Shown here: piece by piece, positions 20,533 to 29,033 of the stretch
How the letters are laid out: the number at the start of each line of letters is the position of its first letter
Position numbering within the stretch: position 1 is the first letter of the stretch
Source: Sulfobacillus acidophilus DSM 10332
GTDB taxonomy: Bacteria; Bacillota; Sulfobacillia; Sulfobacillales; Sulfobacillaceae
NCBI GenBank assembly: GCA_000237975.1
Contig: CP003179.1
Coordinates: forward strand, 1 to 64,000
Length of the DNA: 64,000 nucleotides
Reading direction: 5' to 3'
Program-made: the position numbers and the translations under genes
Notes under the pieces: model-generated
What the model was told of the DNA's origin: nothing
The model's input: the letters and a program-made list of their open reading frames with translations, nothing else
Database searches by the model: none

Positions 20533-22032
20533 ATGGCATGGGTGATGGGAATCGACATCGGAACCACCGCAGTTAAAGCGCTGTTGCTGGATACGGAAAC
20601 GGGACAATCGGTGACGGCGACGAGCGACGAGTATCCGCTATATAGCCCGAATGCCGGTTGGGCCGAGGCGGATCCGCAGCATTGGGAACAAGGCATATCC
20701 GAGGCGATCGCACGATTGCGGCAACAGGATGCCAAGGCGGTGTCTCAATGTCGAGGAATAGGGGTATGCGGCATGGTACCGGCTCTGGTGCCGTTGGACC
20801 GGTCCCACCGCCCGTTGAGACGTTCGATACAACAAAACGATGCGCGAACCGGTCGAGAACTGGCGCAAATCATGGCCGATGCCGATACCGAGTGGCTGTA
20901 TCAACGTACGGGCACGGTTTTGAATCAACAGCATATTGCCCCGAAATTACTGTGGTTGCAACGTTACGAACCTCATACGTGGGAACAGCTCCATGCGATT
21001 GTAGGAAGTTATGACTACGTCAGGGGTCTCATGACCGGCAATTGGGCGATTGAGGTGAATTGGGCGGTTGAAAGCGGGTTGTTCGACGTACACGCGAGGA
21101 GCTGGCTGACGGATTTCATGAACCGATGGTCGATTGATTCCCGATGGTTCGGATCGGTAGGAAATCCATGGGAACCGGCGGGAACTTTGCGTCCGCGTAT
21201 GGCGGAAGCTTGGGGAATGCCTTCGGGGATTCCGGTGGTGTATGGCAGTGCGGATCATGTGGCTTCGGCGTTGGCTGCCGGGGTGGCGAACCCGGGGGAC
21301 GTCTTGATCAAGTTCGGCGGTGCCGGGGACATCTTATATTGCACGGCCACCCCCCAGTTTCACCGACGGTTATATTTCGACCTTCATGATTTGCCGGGCC
21401 GTTATTTGTTAAATGGGTGCATGGCCGCCAGCGGATCTTTGGTGCGGTGGCTGTTATCCCGATTAAAAGCCGACGACCGGAGTCTTCCGGAGCTGGATCG
21501 CCGGGCGTCAGCGATTTCACCTGGTAGCGACGGGATTGTGGTCTTGCCGTACTTTCTGGGAGAAAAAACGCCCATATTTGATGCAGATGCCCGCGGCGTG
21601 ATATTCGGCCTGATGCTTCACCACACTGATGGCCATCTGTTCCGGGCCGTTTTGGAAAGCGTTATCTTTGGATTTCGGCATCACCTAGACGTTTTGTCGA
21701 ATTCCGGATTTCCGGTCGAGCGGATTTTTGCCACCAACGGGGGCGCGAAATCGGAGCTGTGGCGGCAAATTGCGGCGGATGTGCTTCAGCGCCCGATTCT
21801 GGCGTTTCCCCACCATCCGGGAAGTGCTATGGGTGCCGCCATCGTGGCCGCTCAGGGTTTGGGGTTGTTACCGCAAGAGCCGGTAGTGGACCGTATTGAT
21901 ACACCTCGCATATGGCATCAGCCCAATCCGGATAACCGGAGCGTTTATGACCGAAATTATTCGGTATTTCGAACGCTCTATGAGCGAACCCACGATTTAA
22001 TGCATGTCATGGGAAGGGGAGAAGATTCGTGA
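20533..22032 (+). CDS. FGGY-family carbohydrate kinase (xylulokinase-like)
   Basis: An ATP-dependent sugar kinase of 499 residues. The phosphate-1 motif VMGIDIGTTAVKALLLD opens the ASKHA fold. KFGGAGDILYC and AASGSLVRWL form the second ATP-binding half, and FATNGGAKSELWRQIAADVL the adenosine motif. The best match by eye is the xylulokinase group, but the sugar (ketopentose, tetrulose or other) is not decided. ATG 20533 is preferred over in-frame GTG 20524 because GGGGTAGGTG precedes it. It probably phosphorylates the imported or SDR-oxidised sugar. Confidence 0.88.
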   Translation: MAWVMGIDIGTTAVKALLLDTETGQSVTATSDEYPLYSPNAGWAEADPQHWEQGISEAIARLRQQDAKAVSQCRGIGVCGMVPALVPLDRSHRPLRRSIQQNDARTGRELAQIMADADTEWLYQRTGTVLNQQHIAPKLLWLQRYEPHTWEQLHAIVGSYDYVRGLMTGNWAIEVNWAVESGLFDVHARSWLTDFMNRWSIDSRWFGSVGNPWEPAGTLRPRMAEAWGMPSGIPVVYGSADHVASALAAGVANPGDVLIKFGGAGDILYCTATPQFHRRLYFDLHDLPGRYLLNGCMAASGSLVRWLLSRLKADDRSLPELDRRASAISPGSDGIVVLPYFLGEKTPIFDADARGVIFGLMLHHTDGHLFRAVLESVIFGFRHHLDVLSNSGFPVERIFATNGGAKSELWRQIAADVLQRPILAFPHHPGSAMGAAIVAAQGLGLLPQEPVVDRIDTPRIWHQPNPDNRSVYDRNYSVFRTLYERTHDLMHVMGRGEDS

Positions 22033-22784
22033 CAGAAAACAAGCCATTGGCTTTGGTTACCGGTGGGTCACAGGGAATCGGAGCCGCCATATGCCGCAGG
22101 CTGGCGCGGGACGGATATGCGGTGATCGTGGGTGATTTGGTCAAACCGGATAGCTTGTTGGCGGAAGGGATTGTACAGGACTTTGTGGTTCTTGACGTGA
22201 CCCGAAAGGATACGGTTACCGCGGCTGTCCAGTCAATCGAAAACCGATTTGGACCCATCGAGGTCTTGTGTAATAATGCCGGTGTGTCAACCATGAATCG
22301 GGTGGTCGACCTCACCGAACGCGAATGGGATTTTAACTTCAATGTCAATATGAAGGGCGTCTTTTTGATGACGCAAGCGGTGCTGCCCGCCATGATGAAT
22401 CGCCGAAGGGGTGTGATCATTAATACGGCATCAATGGCCGGCACCAAAGGCGTGCCGTTATTGGCACATTATGCGGCATCCAAATGGGCGGTTATCGGAT
22501 TTACCAAAAGCGTGGCGCTTGAGGTGGCGCCTTATGGGATTCGGGTAAACGCCGTGTGTCCAGGTTATGTGCGGACCGGCATGCAGGACCGGGAACTCGT
22601 TTGGGAAGCGCAGTTAAGAGGAATGACCCCGGATGCGGTTCAGGCCGAATATATTCGATTAACACCACTTGGTCGAATTGAAGAACCGGAAGATGTGGCC
22701 CGGGTCGTGGGATTTTTGGCGAGCGACGACTCGCGGTTTATTACCGGAGAAGCGATTCATGTAACCGGCGGGGCCAACTTATAG
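22029..22784 (+). CDS. SDR-family oxidoreductase
   Basis: A classical short-chain dehydrogenase of 251 residues. Cofactor motif TGGSQGIG at 12-19, then NNAG, catalytic Ser in NTASMAG and YAASK (Tyr-x-x-x-Lys). The Asp in VIVGDLVKP after the second strand suggests NAD preference. Starts with GTG and overlaps the kinase gene by 4 bp. In operons of this type the SDR oxidises a polyol to a ketose, which the kinase then phosphorylates. This is an inference from context. Confidence 0.9.
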   Translation: MTENKPLALVTGGSQGIGAAICRRLARDGYAVIVGDLVKPDSLLAEGIVQDFVVLDVTRKDTVTAAVQSIENRFGPIEVLCNNAGVSTMNRVVDLTEREWDFNFNVNMKGVFLMTQAVLPAMMNRRRGVIINTASMAGTKGVPLLAHYAASKWAVIGFTKSVALEVAPYGIRVNAVCPGYVRTGMQDRELVWEAQLRGMTPDAVQAEYIRLTPLGRIEEPEDVARVVGFLASDDSRFITGEAIHVTGGANL

Positions 22785-22883
22785 CGAGATGACCTCTACT
22801 ACACCGCTCACCGTTCGTGACCCCGAATGGTACCGAGTCGTTATGGTCGATAACAGCCATTATGAGGATCGGAGATGGGCGGC

Positions 22884-24707
22884 ATGAAAATAGCAATCCG
22901 AACGGCTCTTGTGCTGGGAGGGGCTATAGCACTGGCAGGGTGCGGCAGCGTGCCCCCGGCGTCGGCCAAACCGCCGATTAGGCCGGGCACCCCGCCTGCC
23001 GTGGCGGGCACGCTGGCGATGAGCCAAACGATGAGTGCGATTGACTTTGAAAATCAACAAACCGGGTGGTTAGCCGGTGCGGGCCAGATTTGGATGACGA
23101 CCGACGGCGGCCGTCAATGGCAGGTGGTCTACGATCAGGGGGATGCCGATTTTCACGGCATCCGGTTTGTGACGTCCCGGGTCGGGTGGGTGTGGAGCAA
23201 TCGGACCCTGGTGGAAACGACTGACGGGGGGATTACCTGGCAGGTGGTGCATCAGGGACCTTCACCCTTGGTGTCTTTCAGTATGGTATCCCCTTTCCGG
23301 GGGTATGCCGTGTGGGACACCCCCTCTGCACCGGCCGGTCCGGGTTTACCCGGCGGCCGGCTCTTTGTGACGACGGACGGCGGCCGCCGATGGCGGGCAT
23401 TGACCACGCCGTTTAATCCGGTAGCGGTCGATTTTTCCGGACCGCTAAACGGATGGGTGGTAGGAACCCATCACATTTGGCGGACTGTCGACGGTGGTCG
23501 GCAATGGCATCCGGTCTTCGGACTTCGTACCCCACCGATGTCGGCTACCATCCGGATAACGGGTAGCATGGTCTGGGTCCTACTCCGAGGTGGTTCGGGC
23601 ATGAATCAAACATCCTATACTGTGCTCCAATACACGCCGAAAGGCGGTTGGAAAACCGCTCTGGCTGTCAGCACCGCCGGAGCCGGACCCGCTCCGGATG
23701 CGGCCCTTGGCGCCCCGGCCGGGCCCGGGCTGGTGCCGGGCCCGCTGGTGGCGGTTGACGCCGGAACGGCCTTTTTTGCCGGCGAAGTGCCGGCCGCCAA
23801 TCTCGGCACCACCGCCGTGTGGGCGTATCACGACGGCCGTTGGAACCAATTTCCCGCGATTTATGGCGTCAACGGAGTCCCGGGTCCCGATGCGCTGAGC
23901 TTTGTCAATCCGCGTGACGGTTGGCTGGTCGCCGGTTCGGGAGCGACTCAAGTGTTCAGGACGCGTAACGGCGGACAAAGCTGGTACCAGGTGTTTCCGG
24001 CACCCGTTCCGGTGCGTGGCGTTAGTTTTCCCTCTGCGACCACCGGGTATGGATTGGGATTACCGGGACAGCCGAATGCGGTGGTGAAGACGACGGACGG
24101 AGGGACCCGGTGGGTAACGGTGGGCCAGTCACCGGCACCGGATAACTGGCAGTCGGATGCCCCTATGCCGTCCATCGTGTTTACCGGTCCGGTCACTGGT
24201 TGGGCGGTCCGAGATCAACACCTTTGGCAAACGGTTGACGGAGGACGGCAATGGACGCCCATTTTTTTGCCGGATTGGACGTCCGCCGACGGTCTTGATA
24301 TGGTTGACTTCCTCGACTCGGCCGGAATTGTCGGTGCTCCCTACGAGAACACGTCATGGTGGACCGTCGACGGCGGTGCGACGTGGAATCGGGCCCAGCG
24401 GGAGACGGTCCTTCAAGGACTGGGGAGTCTCAACCGTGCCGTGACGCCGAAAACGTTGGGGGAGTCCCAGGAGATTTTGGAGGTCGGGGCAAACGGTCCG
24501 GTTCTGTGGATTCTCGGGGAGAACAGGTGGGCCCTTTCGACGGACAACGGCACCCAATGGGTGACGCACTCGTTCCCGCGCAATATCGTCGGCGGGATGA
24601 TTGCGGATCTCTCGTTTGCCAACGCCCAAGACGGATGGCTGGAGAGCGGACTGGGTCAATTGTACCGAACCCAAGATGGCGGAGCCCGGTGGCAAGTGTT
24701 ACCCTAG
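22884..24707 (+). CDS. BNR/Ycf48-like repeat lipoprotein
   Basis: A secreted lipoprotein of 607 residues. The signal peptide ends in the lipobox LAGC (Cys20). The mature part carries many repeats of the pattern W-T-D-G-G-x-x-W (for example TTDGGRQWQVV, TTDGGITWQVV, TRNGGQSWYQV), diagnostic of BNR/sialidase-type or Ycf48-like beta-propellers. Two or more seven-bladed propellers are plausible. Such proteins act as surface or assembly factors; no catalytic sialidase residues can be claimed. ATG 22884 was chosen over 22875 because GGAG touches the first one. A terminator follows. Confidence 0.85.
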   Translation: MKIAIRTALVLGGAIALAGCGSVPPASAKPPIRPGTPPAVAGTLAMSQTMSAIDFENQQTGWLAGAGQIWMTTDGGRQWQVVYDQGDADFHGIRFVTSRVGWVWSNRTLVETTDGGITWQVVHQGPSPLVSFSMVSPFRGYAVWDTPSAPAGPGLPGGRLFVTTDGGRRWRALTTPFNPVAVDFSGPLNGWVVGTHHIWRTVDGGRQWHPVFGLRTPPMSATIRITGSMVWVLLRGGSGMNQTSYTVLQYTPKGGWKTALAVSTAGAGPAPDAALGAPAGPGLVPGPLVAVDAGTAFFAGEVPAANLGTTAVWAYHDGRWNQFPAIYGVNGVPGPDALSFVNPRDGWLVAGSGATQVFRTRNGGQSWYQVFPAPVPVRGVSFPSATTGYGLGLPGQPNAVVKTTDGGTRWVTVGQSPAPDNWQSDAPMPSIVFTGPVTGWAVRDQHLWQTVDGGRQWTPIFLPDWTSADGLDMVDFLDSAGIVGAPYENTSWWTVDGGATWNRAQRETVLQGLGSLNRAVTPKTLGESQEILEVGANGPVLWILGENRWALSTDNGTQWVTHSFPRNIVGGMIADLSFANAQDGWLESGLGQLYRTQDGGARWQVLP

Positions 24708-24726
24708 AGAATCGACGAATTCTGGT

Positions 24727-24758
24727 GGTCCCGGACTAATACCGGGGCCATATTTTTT
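24727..24758 (+). terminator. Rho-independent terminator
   Basis: Stem GGTCCCGG (24727-24734) and CCGGGGCC (24742-24749) with a 7-nt loop and one G-U pair, followed by ATATTTTTT. It ends the BNR lipoprotein transcript. Confidence 0.85.
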
Positions 24759-24829
24759 CCGGTGATGAGACAACCGTGTCGCACAATAACATAAAATGTC
24801 TAAAGGGTGCGCACGAAGGAGACAAGAAA

Positions 24830-25177
24830 ATGGAAGCCTATCTCGAGGCGTGGAAAAAGTATGCGGTGTTTGACGGGCGGGCCTCTCGCCCGGAATTTTG
24901 GCTCTTTTACCTGATTAATCTGGTCGTGACGGCGGCATTGGCACTTTTTGGCGTCATGACCGGCCTGCACTTTTTGCTCGCAATCTATGATATCGCGGTG
25001 TTTTTGCCGTCTTGGGCAGTGGAAGTCCGTCGATTGCACGATACCGGGCGATCCGGGTGGAATATGCTTTGGGCCTTTTTGCCCGTCATCGGTTGGATCG
25101 TGTTGATTGTGTTTTTGGCGGAAAAAGGGCACGCAGGACAAAACCAATACGGCCCTGATCCGCGGCAGGCCGCATAG
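24830..25177 (+). CDS. DUF805 family membrane protein
   Basis: A 115-residue membrane protein of the DUF805 (YhaH-like) family. FDGRASRPEFWLFYLIN at the start and RRLHDTGRSGWN in the middle are the family signatures. Three hydrophobic segments are visible. It ends with the common tail GQNQYGPDP. The function is unknown across the family. ATG 24830 follows AAGGAG at the right distance; an earlier in-frame GTG at 24776 lacks such a site. Confidence 0.88.
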   Translation: MEAYLEAWKKYAVFDGRASRPEFWLFYLINLVVTAALALFGVMTGLHFLLAIYDIAVFLPSWAVEVRRLHDTGRSGWNMLWAFLPVIGWIVLIVFLAEKGHAGQNQYGPDPRQAA

Positions 25178-25183
25178 TTCGTT

Positions 25184-25924
25184 TTAAAAGGGCGGGGTTT
25201 CCGACCAATCGGCGGCGGCCAGCTCGGTTTGGGTCTGCCGCCAGCGGTCGACTCGTTCGGCGAGCGGCAATTCCGCCCAACCGTTTTGGCGCCAGAAATC
25301 GGCGCCCGGCAATCCCGTGTTTTTACTGACCACCACCCCGGTTAAGTCGGGGTGGCCATGGGTGAGACACCAACGCTCGATCACGTCTAACACCGCCGGT
25401 ACCTGATGGAGCGGGTGAAGCCCTCCTAATTGCTGGCCCAGCTCGCTATAGGACATGGTTTGACGGGCCTTGGCGGCACCGACCAGGCGCGGCCAGGCGT
25501 GACGGGCCAAATCAACGTAGTCGATGCCGGTCAGACCTTCGGGTGTAATAAGCCAGAGGCCGGTGATCACGGTCGCCGGAATCCAAACCCAAAGGGGCGC
25601 ACTGCCCGAACGGAGCTGGGCGGTTATCGCGTCGGGTATCCAGATACCGGCTTGCTTTAAGGCTTGTAACACCGGCGTGCCTCCCGAGGCTAGGGGCGGT
25701 ACGCCAATCAGCCACCCGTCGGGGGCCGGTTCGACGCGTACCCGGATGCCGTCTTCGGCTCCCTTCAGTCGGACCCAGGCGGTCCGCGTTTGATGGCCGG
25801 TCAAGTACTGGCGAAGCGCTTCCGAGAGGACGGCGCTGACACTTTCCCCGTTTTTGGCGACCGATTCCGCCTGCTCCCACAATTCGACGTCGCTATCGCG
25901 GATATATATTGTTTTTTTCGGCAT
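25184..25924 (-). CDS. Ribbon-helix-helix N-terminus fused to an uncharacterised wHTH-like domain
   Basis: A 246-residue protein. The first ~45 residues look like a ribbon-helix-helix DNA-binding domain (KKTIYIRDSDVELWEQAES, then SVSAVLSEALRQYL). A poorly conserved middle section follows. Residues ~150-220 carry TMSYSELGQQLGGLHPLHQV and LTGVVVSKNTGLPGADFW, a module I associate with uncharacterised nuclease or regulatory proteins that resembles the wHTH of alkyltransferase-like proteins. The function is unknown. It is convergent with DUF805 and divergent from the ABC transporter genes. Confidence 0.6.
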   Translation of the reverse strand: MPKKTIYIRDSDVELWEQAESVAKNGESVSAVLSEALRQYLTGHQTRTAWVRLKGAEDGIRVRVEPAPDGWLIGVPPLASGGTPVLQALKQAGIWIPDAITAQLRSGSAPLWVWIPATVITGLWLITPEGLTGIDYVDLARHAWPRLVGAAKARQTMSYSELGQQLGGLHPLHQVPAVLDVIERWCLTHGHPDLTGVVVSKNTGLPGADFWRQNGWAELPLAERVDRWRQTQTELAAADWSETPPF

Positions 25925-26048
25925 GGTGTCCTCCCGTTATCTTGGATGGATAATATACCGCCATCAGCCGGGCGTCAATTATCATGCGCATTTTCCATCT
26001 TGGCGAAGTATCCCGGATTCGGTAAGATGGCCTAAAGGGGGTCAATCG

Positions 26049-26692
26049 ATGACCACCACCCAGACGGGCTGGGGTTGGCGAGAGGTTGGAACGGGTGCCG
26101 TCCTCGCGGTTTTGTTGTCCCTCGTCATTCGTTGGGCGACCCGGGTCCACGGGTTTCACCCCGAAACCGGATCGGTGTCTCTTACCTGGTCGGCCTTGCC
26201 GCAAGACGCGCTTTGGTCCTGGTTACGGATGGCGGCTGCCTATCTCTTGTCCCTGATATTTTCTCTCGTTTACGCTTATGAGGCGTCTCATAACCCCAAA
26301 GCCGAAAAAATTCTCATTCCGATATTGGATATTCTGCAGTCGATCCCGGTCCTGTCGTTTCTCCCGGTCGTATTGCTGGCATTTATTGCACTCTTTCCCC
26401 ATAGCCGAATCGGGGTCAATTTAGCCTCGATTTTGCTCATCTTTACCGGTCAGGTGTGGAACATGGTGTTTTCCGTCTATCATGGCATGATTACGGTTCC
26501 ACAGGATTTACAAGAAGCGGCCGATAATTTGCAGTTAAGTCGATGGCAGCGGTTTCGGGTGGTGGAATTGCCGCACAGCATGGTGGGACTGGTCTGGAAT
26601 TCGATGATGTCCTGGGCCGGGGGCTGGTTTTTTCTCATGGCCTGTGAAATGTTTGCGCTGGGGTCCCGGCAATTTGAACTCCGTGGTCTTGG
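26049..26692 (+). pseudogene. Two-domain ABC permease (COG4986-type), 5' part, split by IS
   Basis: First half of a NitT/TauT-type duplicated permease. About five membrane helices are visible, and the cytoplasmic loop EAADNLQLSRWQRFRVVELP is the EAA motif of the first domain. The reading frame is interrupted after RQFELRGLG by the IS3-family element. Removing the IS and one 3-bp duplication restores GLGSYLQTAANQG, the normal sequence of this family. The rebuilt gene is 1692 bp, exactly 564 codons. ATG 26049 has AAAGGGGG upstream. It probably imported an anion such as sulfonate, nitrate or bicarbonate, and is now inactive unless the halves assemble. Confidence 0.9.
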
Positions 26693-26732
26693 TGGACCTA
26701 TGTCAATAAAATGGACACCCGAAATTGAGACA

Positions 26733-27551
26733 TTAGCCGTATCGCGCATGATACGCTGCATCGGCCTCGGCCGGAGTCTGATAATCCAGGGCACTATGGA
26801 TCCGCTGCCGATTATAGAAAATCTCGATATAGGCAAAGATCGCGACTTCCGCTTCCGCCCGTGTTCGAAATTTCGTCAGGTAAATCAGCTCCTTCTTGAG
26901 GAGACTGTGCCAGGATTCAATCATGGCGTTATCGTAACAATTTCCTTTGCGACTCATGCTCGCGGTCATGCCGTACTGCTGAAGGCGTTCCTGGTACGCC
27001 GCGGCGGCATATTGGCTGCCGCGATCCGAGTGATGCAGCACGCCGGCCGGCGGCCGGCTGTGGATCACCGCACGGTCTAAGGCCCGGATGACCAAATCTT
27101 GCGTCATGCGCCGATCCACCGCCCATCCCACAATTTTTCGGGTGTACAAGTCCTGAAGGCTCGCTAAATAGAGCCATCCTTCCTCTGTGGGGATGTAGGT
27201 AATATCCGCCATCCACACAGCATGTGGGCGATCCGCGCTAAACGTTCGATTCAAGACGTTCTCGTGCACCGGCCACGTGTGCCGCGAATTCGTGGTGGCT
27301 TTATATTTCCGTGTCACGCGGGAGCGCAACCGATGGTCGTGCATCAACCGCGCCACCGTTTTTTGACTGATGCGCTCGCCTTCCCGCCGTAACACGGCGG
27401 TGATTTTGGGGCTACCATACCGTTCGCCCGATGTCGTAAACACCGCTCGAATCCGTTCGACCCGCCGGGCCCGGGCTTGCGCCCGGGTACTGGGTGGACG
27501 ATGGCACCAGGCATAATATCCGCTTCGCGAGACGTCGAGGATCTGGCACAT
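26733..27551 (-). CDS. IS3-family transposase OrfB, copy 1
   Basis: The catalytic part of the transposase, 272 residues counted from MCQILDVSRSGYYAW. A helix-turn-helix segment (HTH_21) precedes the rve integrase core. The DDE residues are in VWMADITYI, LHHSDRGSQYA and NAMIESWHSLLKKE. The natural product is OrfAB: a -1 shift on the A7G run joins OrfA to a stretch SDAHLHQRSEVIFRFIHEHR that continues into OrfB. No own ribosome site was seen, consistent with frameshift expression. Confidence 0.93.
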   Translation of the reverse strand: MCQILDVSRSGYYAWCHRPPSTRAQARARRVERIRAVFTTSGERYGSPKITAVLRREGERISQKTVARLMHDHRLRSRVTRKYKATTNSRHTWPVHENVLNRTFSADRPHAVWMADITYIPTEEGWLYLASLQDLYTRKIVGWAVDRRMTQDLVIRALDRAVIHSRPPAGVLHHSDRGSQYAAAAYQERLQQYGMTASMSRKGNCYDNAMIESWHSLLKKELIYLTKFRTRAEAEVAIFAYIEIFYNRQRIHSALDYQTPAEADAAYHARYG

Positions 27552-27598
27552 CTTCGTGATCGAGAAGGTGAAGCGGTGTTCATGAATGAACCGAAAGA

Positions 27599-27886
27599 TT
27601 ACTTCCGATCGTTGGTGAAGATGCGCATCGCTTTTTTTAGGATCGCATTCTCCTCTTCGAGATCTCGAATGCGTCTCTGCAAATCGCGCAGGGCTTGGTC
27701 TTCCGCTTTCAGATGCCCGCTGCCGACAAAGGGTTCTACCGGGTCGGCCTTATAGGCAGCCACCCACGCATATAACGTCTTACTCGGAATGCCCAGCTCA
27801 CGGGCCACTTGGGCACCGGTTTTTTGTTGGGTCAAGACCAGCTGAACCGCCTGGGCTTTAAATTCCCGATCATAATGATTGGCCAT
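27599..27886 (-). CDS. IS3-family transposase OrfA, copy 1
   Basis: A 95-residue DNA-binding protein. The helix-turn-helix is DREFKAQAVQLVLTQQKTGA then LGIPSKTLYAW. A C-terminal leucine-zipper-like coiled coil (LRDLQRRIRDLEEENAILKK) serves for dimerisation. It ends FTNDRK followed by TAA (27601-27599), shortly after the frameshift site. Confidence 0.93.
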   Translation of the reverse strand: MANHYDREFKAQAVQLVLTQQKTGAQVARELGIPSKTLYAWVAAYKADPVEPFVGSGHLKAEDQALRDLQRRIRDLEEENAILKKAMRIFTNDRK

Positions 27887-27966
27887 CGGATATTCACCTC
27901 AATTGAGCAACATTGTACCATCGTGTCTCAATTCGAGGTGTCCACAAATTAGACTAACATCCATGG

Positions 27967-29014
27967 TTCCTATTTGCAGACCGCCGCCAATCAAGGCCGA
28001 TGGGGTGCCGAAGCGGCCGGTATCGCCACGTTGGTGTTAGTCATTGTGGCCATGGACCAAATCATATGGCGCCCTTTGTTGGCATGGGCAGAAAAATTTA
28101 AAGTCGAACTGGTCGAGGCCCCGCCCCCACATTCGGTGGTATTGGTTTTTTTACGCCGTCTGACGATCTTGGATCGGTTAACGGCGGATTGGTCCCGTCT
28201 TTTGGAAACGGTTGACCATTGGGCGTTAACCGTCGGGCGGGCCACACGGCACCCACGGTGGACGGCGACGTGGGGAGTCGTGCGGTGGCTTGTCATTGTT
28301 GGGGTGACGATTGCCGCCTATGACGCGGTCAATACGGCCGCTCACCTGTTGGCCCAACTACATCGATCCGATCTGATCAGGGTCGGGTTGGCTACGTTGG
28401 CTACTTTAGGTCGCGTGTTGGCCGCATTGGCCATCTCGGTCCTCTGGACGGTGCCGGTCGGCGTGTGGATCGGACTCAATCGAAACTGGTCGGCCCGGCT
28501 GACCCCGCTGACCCAAATCGCCGCATCGGTACCGGCGACCGCCCTTTTTCCCGGATTGGTCGCCCTCTTGCTTCATTTGCGGGGTGGACTCAATACCGCC
28601 GCCATTTTATTAATGGTGTTGGGTACGCAATGGTATCTTTTGTTTAACGTCATTGCCGGAGCTTCGGCCATTCCGGAAGATCTGAAAGAAGCCACTCGAC
28701 TATTTCGCTTAGGGCGGCGGAAGACGTGGACCGTTTTGATTTTACCGGCTATTAGCCCTTATTTGACCACCGGCCTCATTACGGCTGCGGGAGGGGCCTG
28801 GAACGCGAGCATCGTAGCCGAGTACGTCAGTTTCCAAGGCCATGTCTATACGACGTTCGGGGTGGGGGCCTTCATTGCGGAAAGCTCTTTAGGCAACCAT
28901 GAGGGCTTATTGTTATTATCCACGGTGACCTTGGCCCTGACCGTCGTCCTGATTAACCGGTTGGTATGGCGCCGGCTCTACCGACGGGCTCAGGAACGCT
29001 ATCGCTTGGGATAG
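27967..29014 (+). pseudogene. Two-domain ABC permease, 3' part, split by IS
   Basis: Continuation of the disrupted permease: the rest of the first domain, a linker, and a complete second permease domain. The second EAA loop is ATRLFRLGRRKTWTVLILPA with LVWRRLYRRAQERYRLG at the end. A TTG at 27974 could in theory start a 346-residue product that keeps the second domain. The ATPase gene follows after 19 bp with a good ribosome site. Normally both halves would form one 563-residue protein. Confidence 0.88.
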
Positions 29015-29033
29015 AGGAAAAGGAGTACAAGAT

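Larger units (their letters stand above)
26693..27963 (-). mobile_element. IS3-family insertion sequence, copy 1 (1271 bp)
   Basis: A complete element with imperfect terminal inverted repeats. The left end is TGGACCTATGTCAATAAAAT and the right end read inward is TGGATGTTAGTCTAATTTGT, both continuing into GGACACC and AATTGAGACA. The target duplication TGG is present at 26690-26692 and 27964-27966. It carries orfA and orfB on the minus strand, with an A7G slippery run at 27638-27631. It interrupts the ABC permease gene. A second copy lies at 48273-49543, offset by 21580 bp. Confidence 0.95.

Noticed and set aside
25854-27080. 408-codon ORF covering the first permease half and part of the IS
   Set aside because: The start lies in the neighbouring gene's antisense and the end runs into the IS. 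The true gene begins at 26049 and is split.
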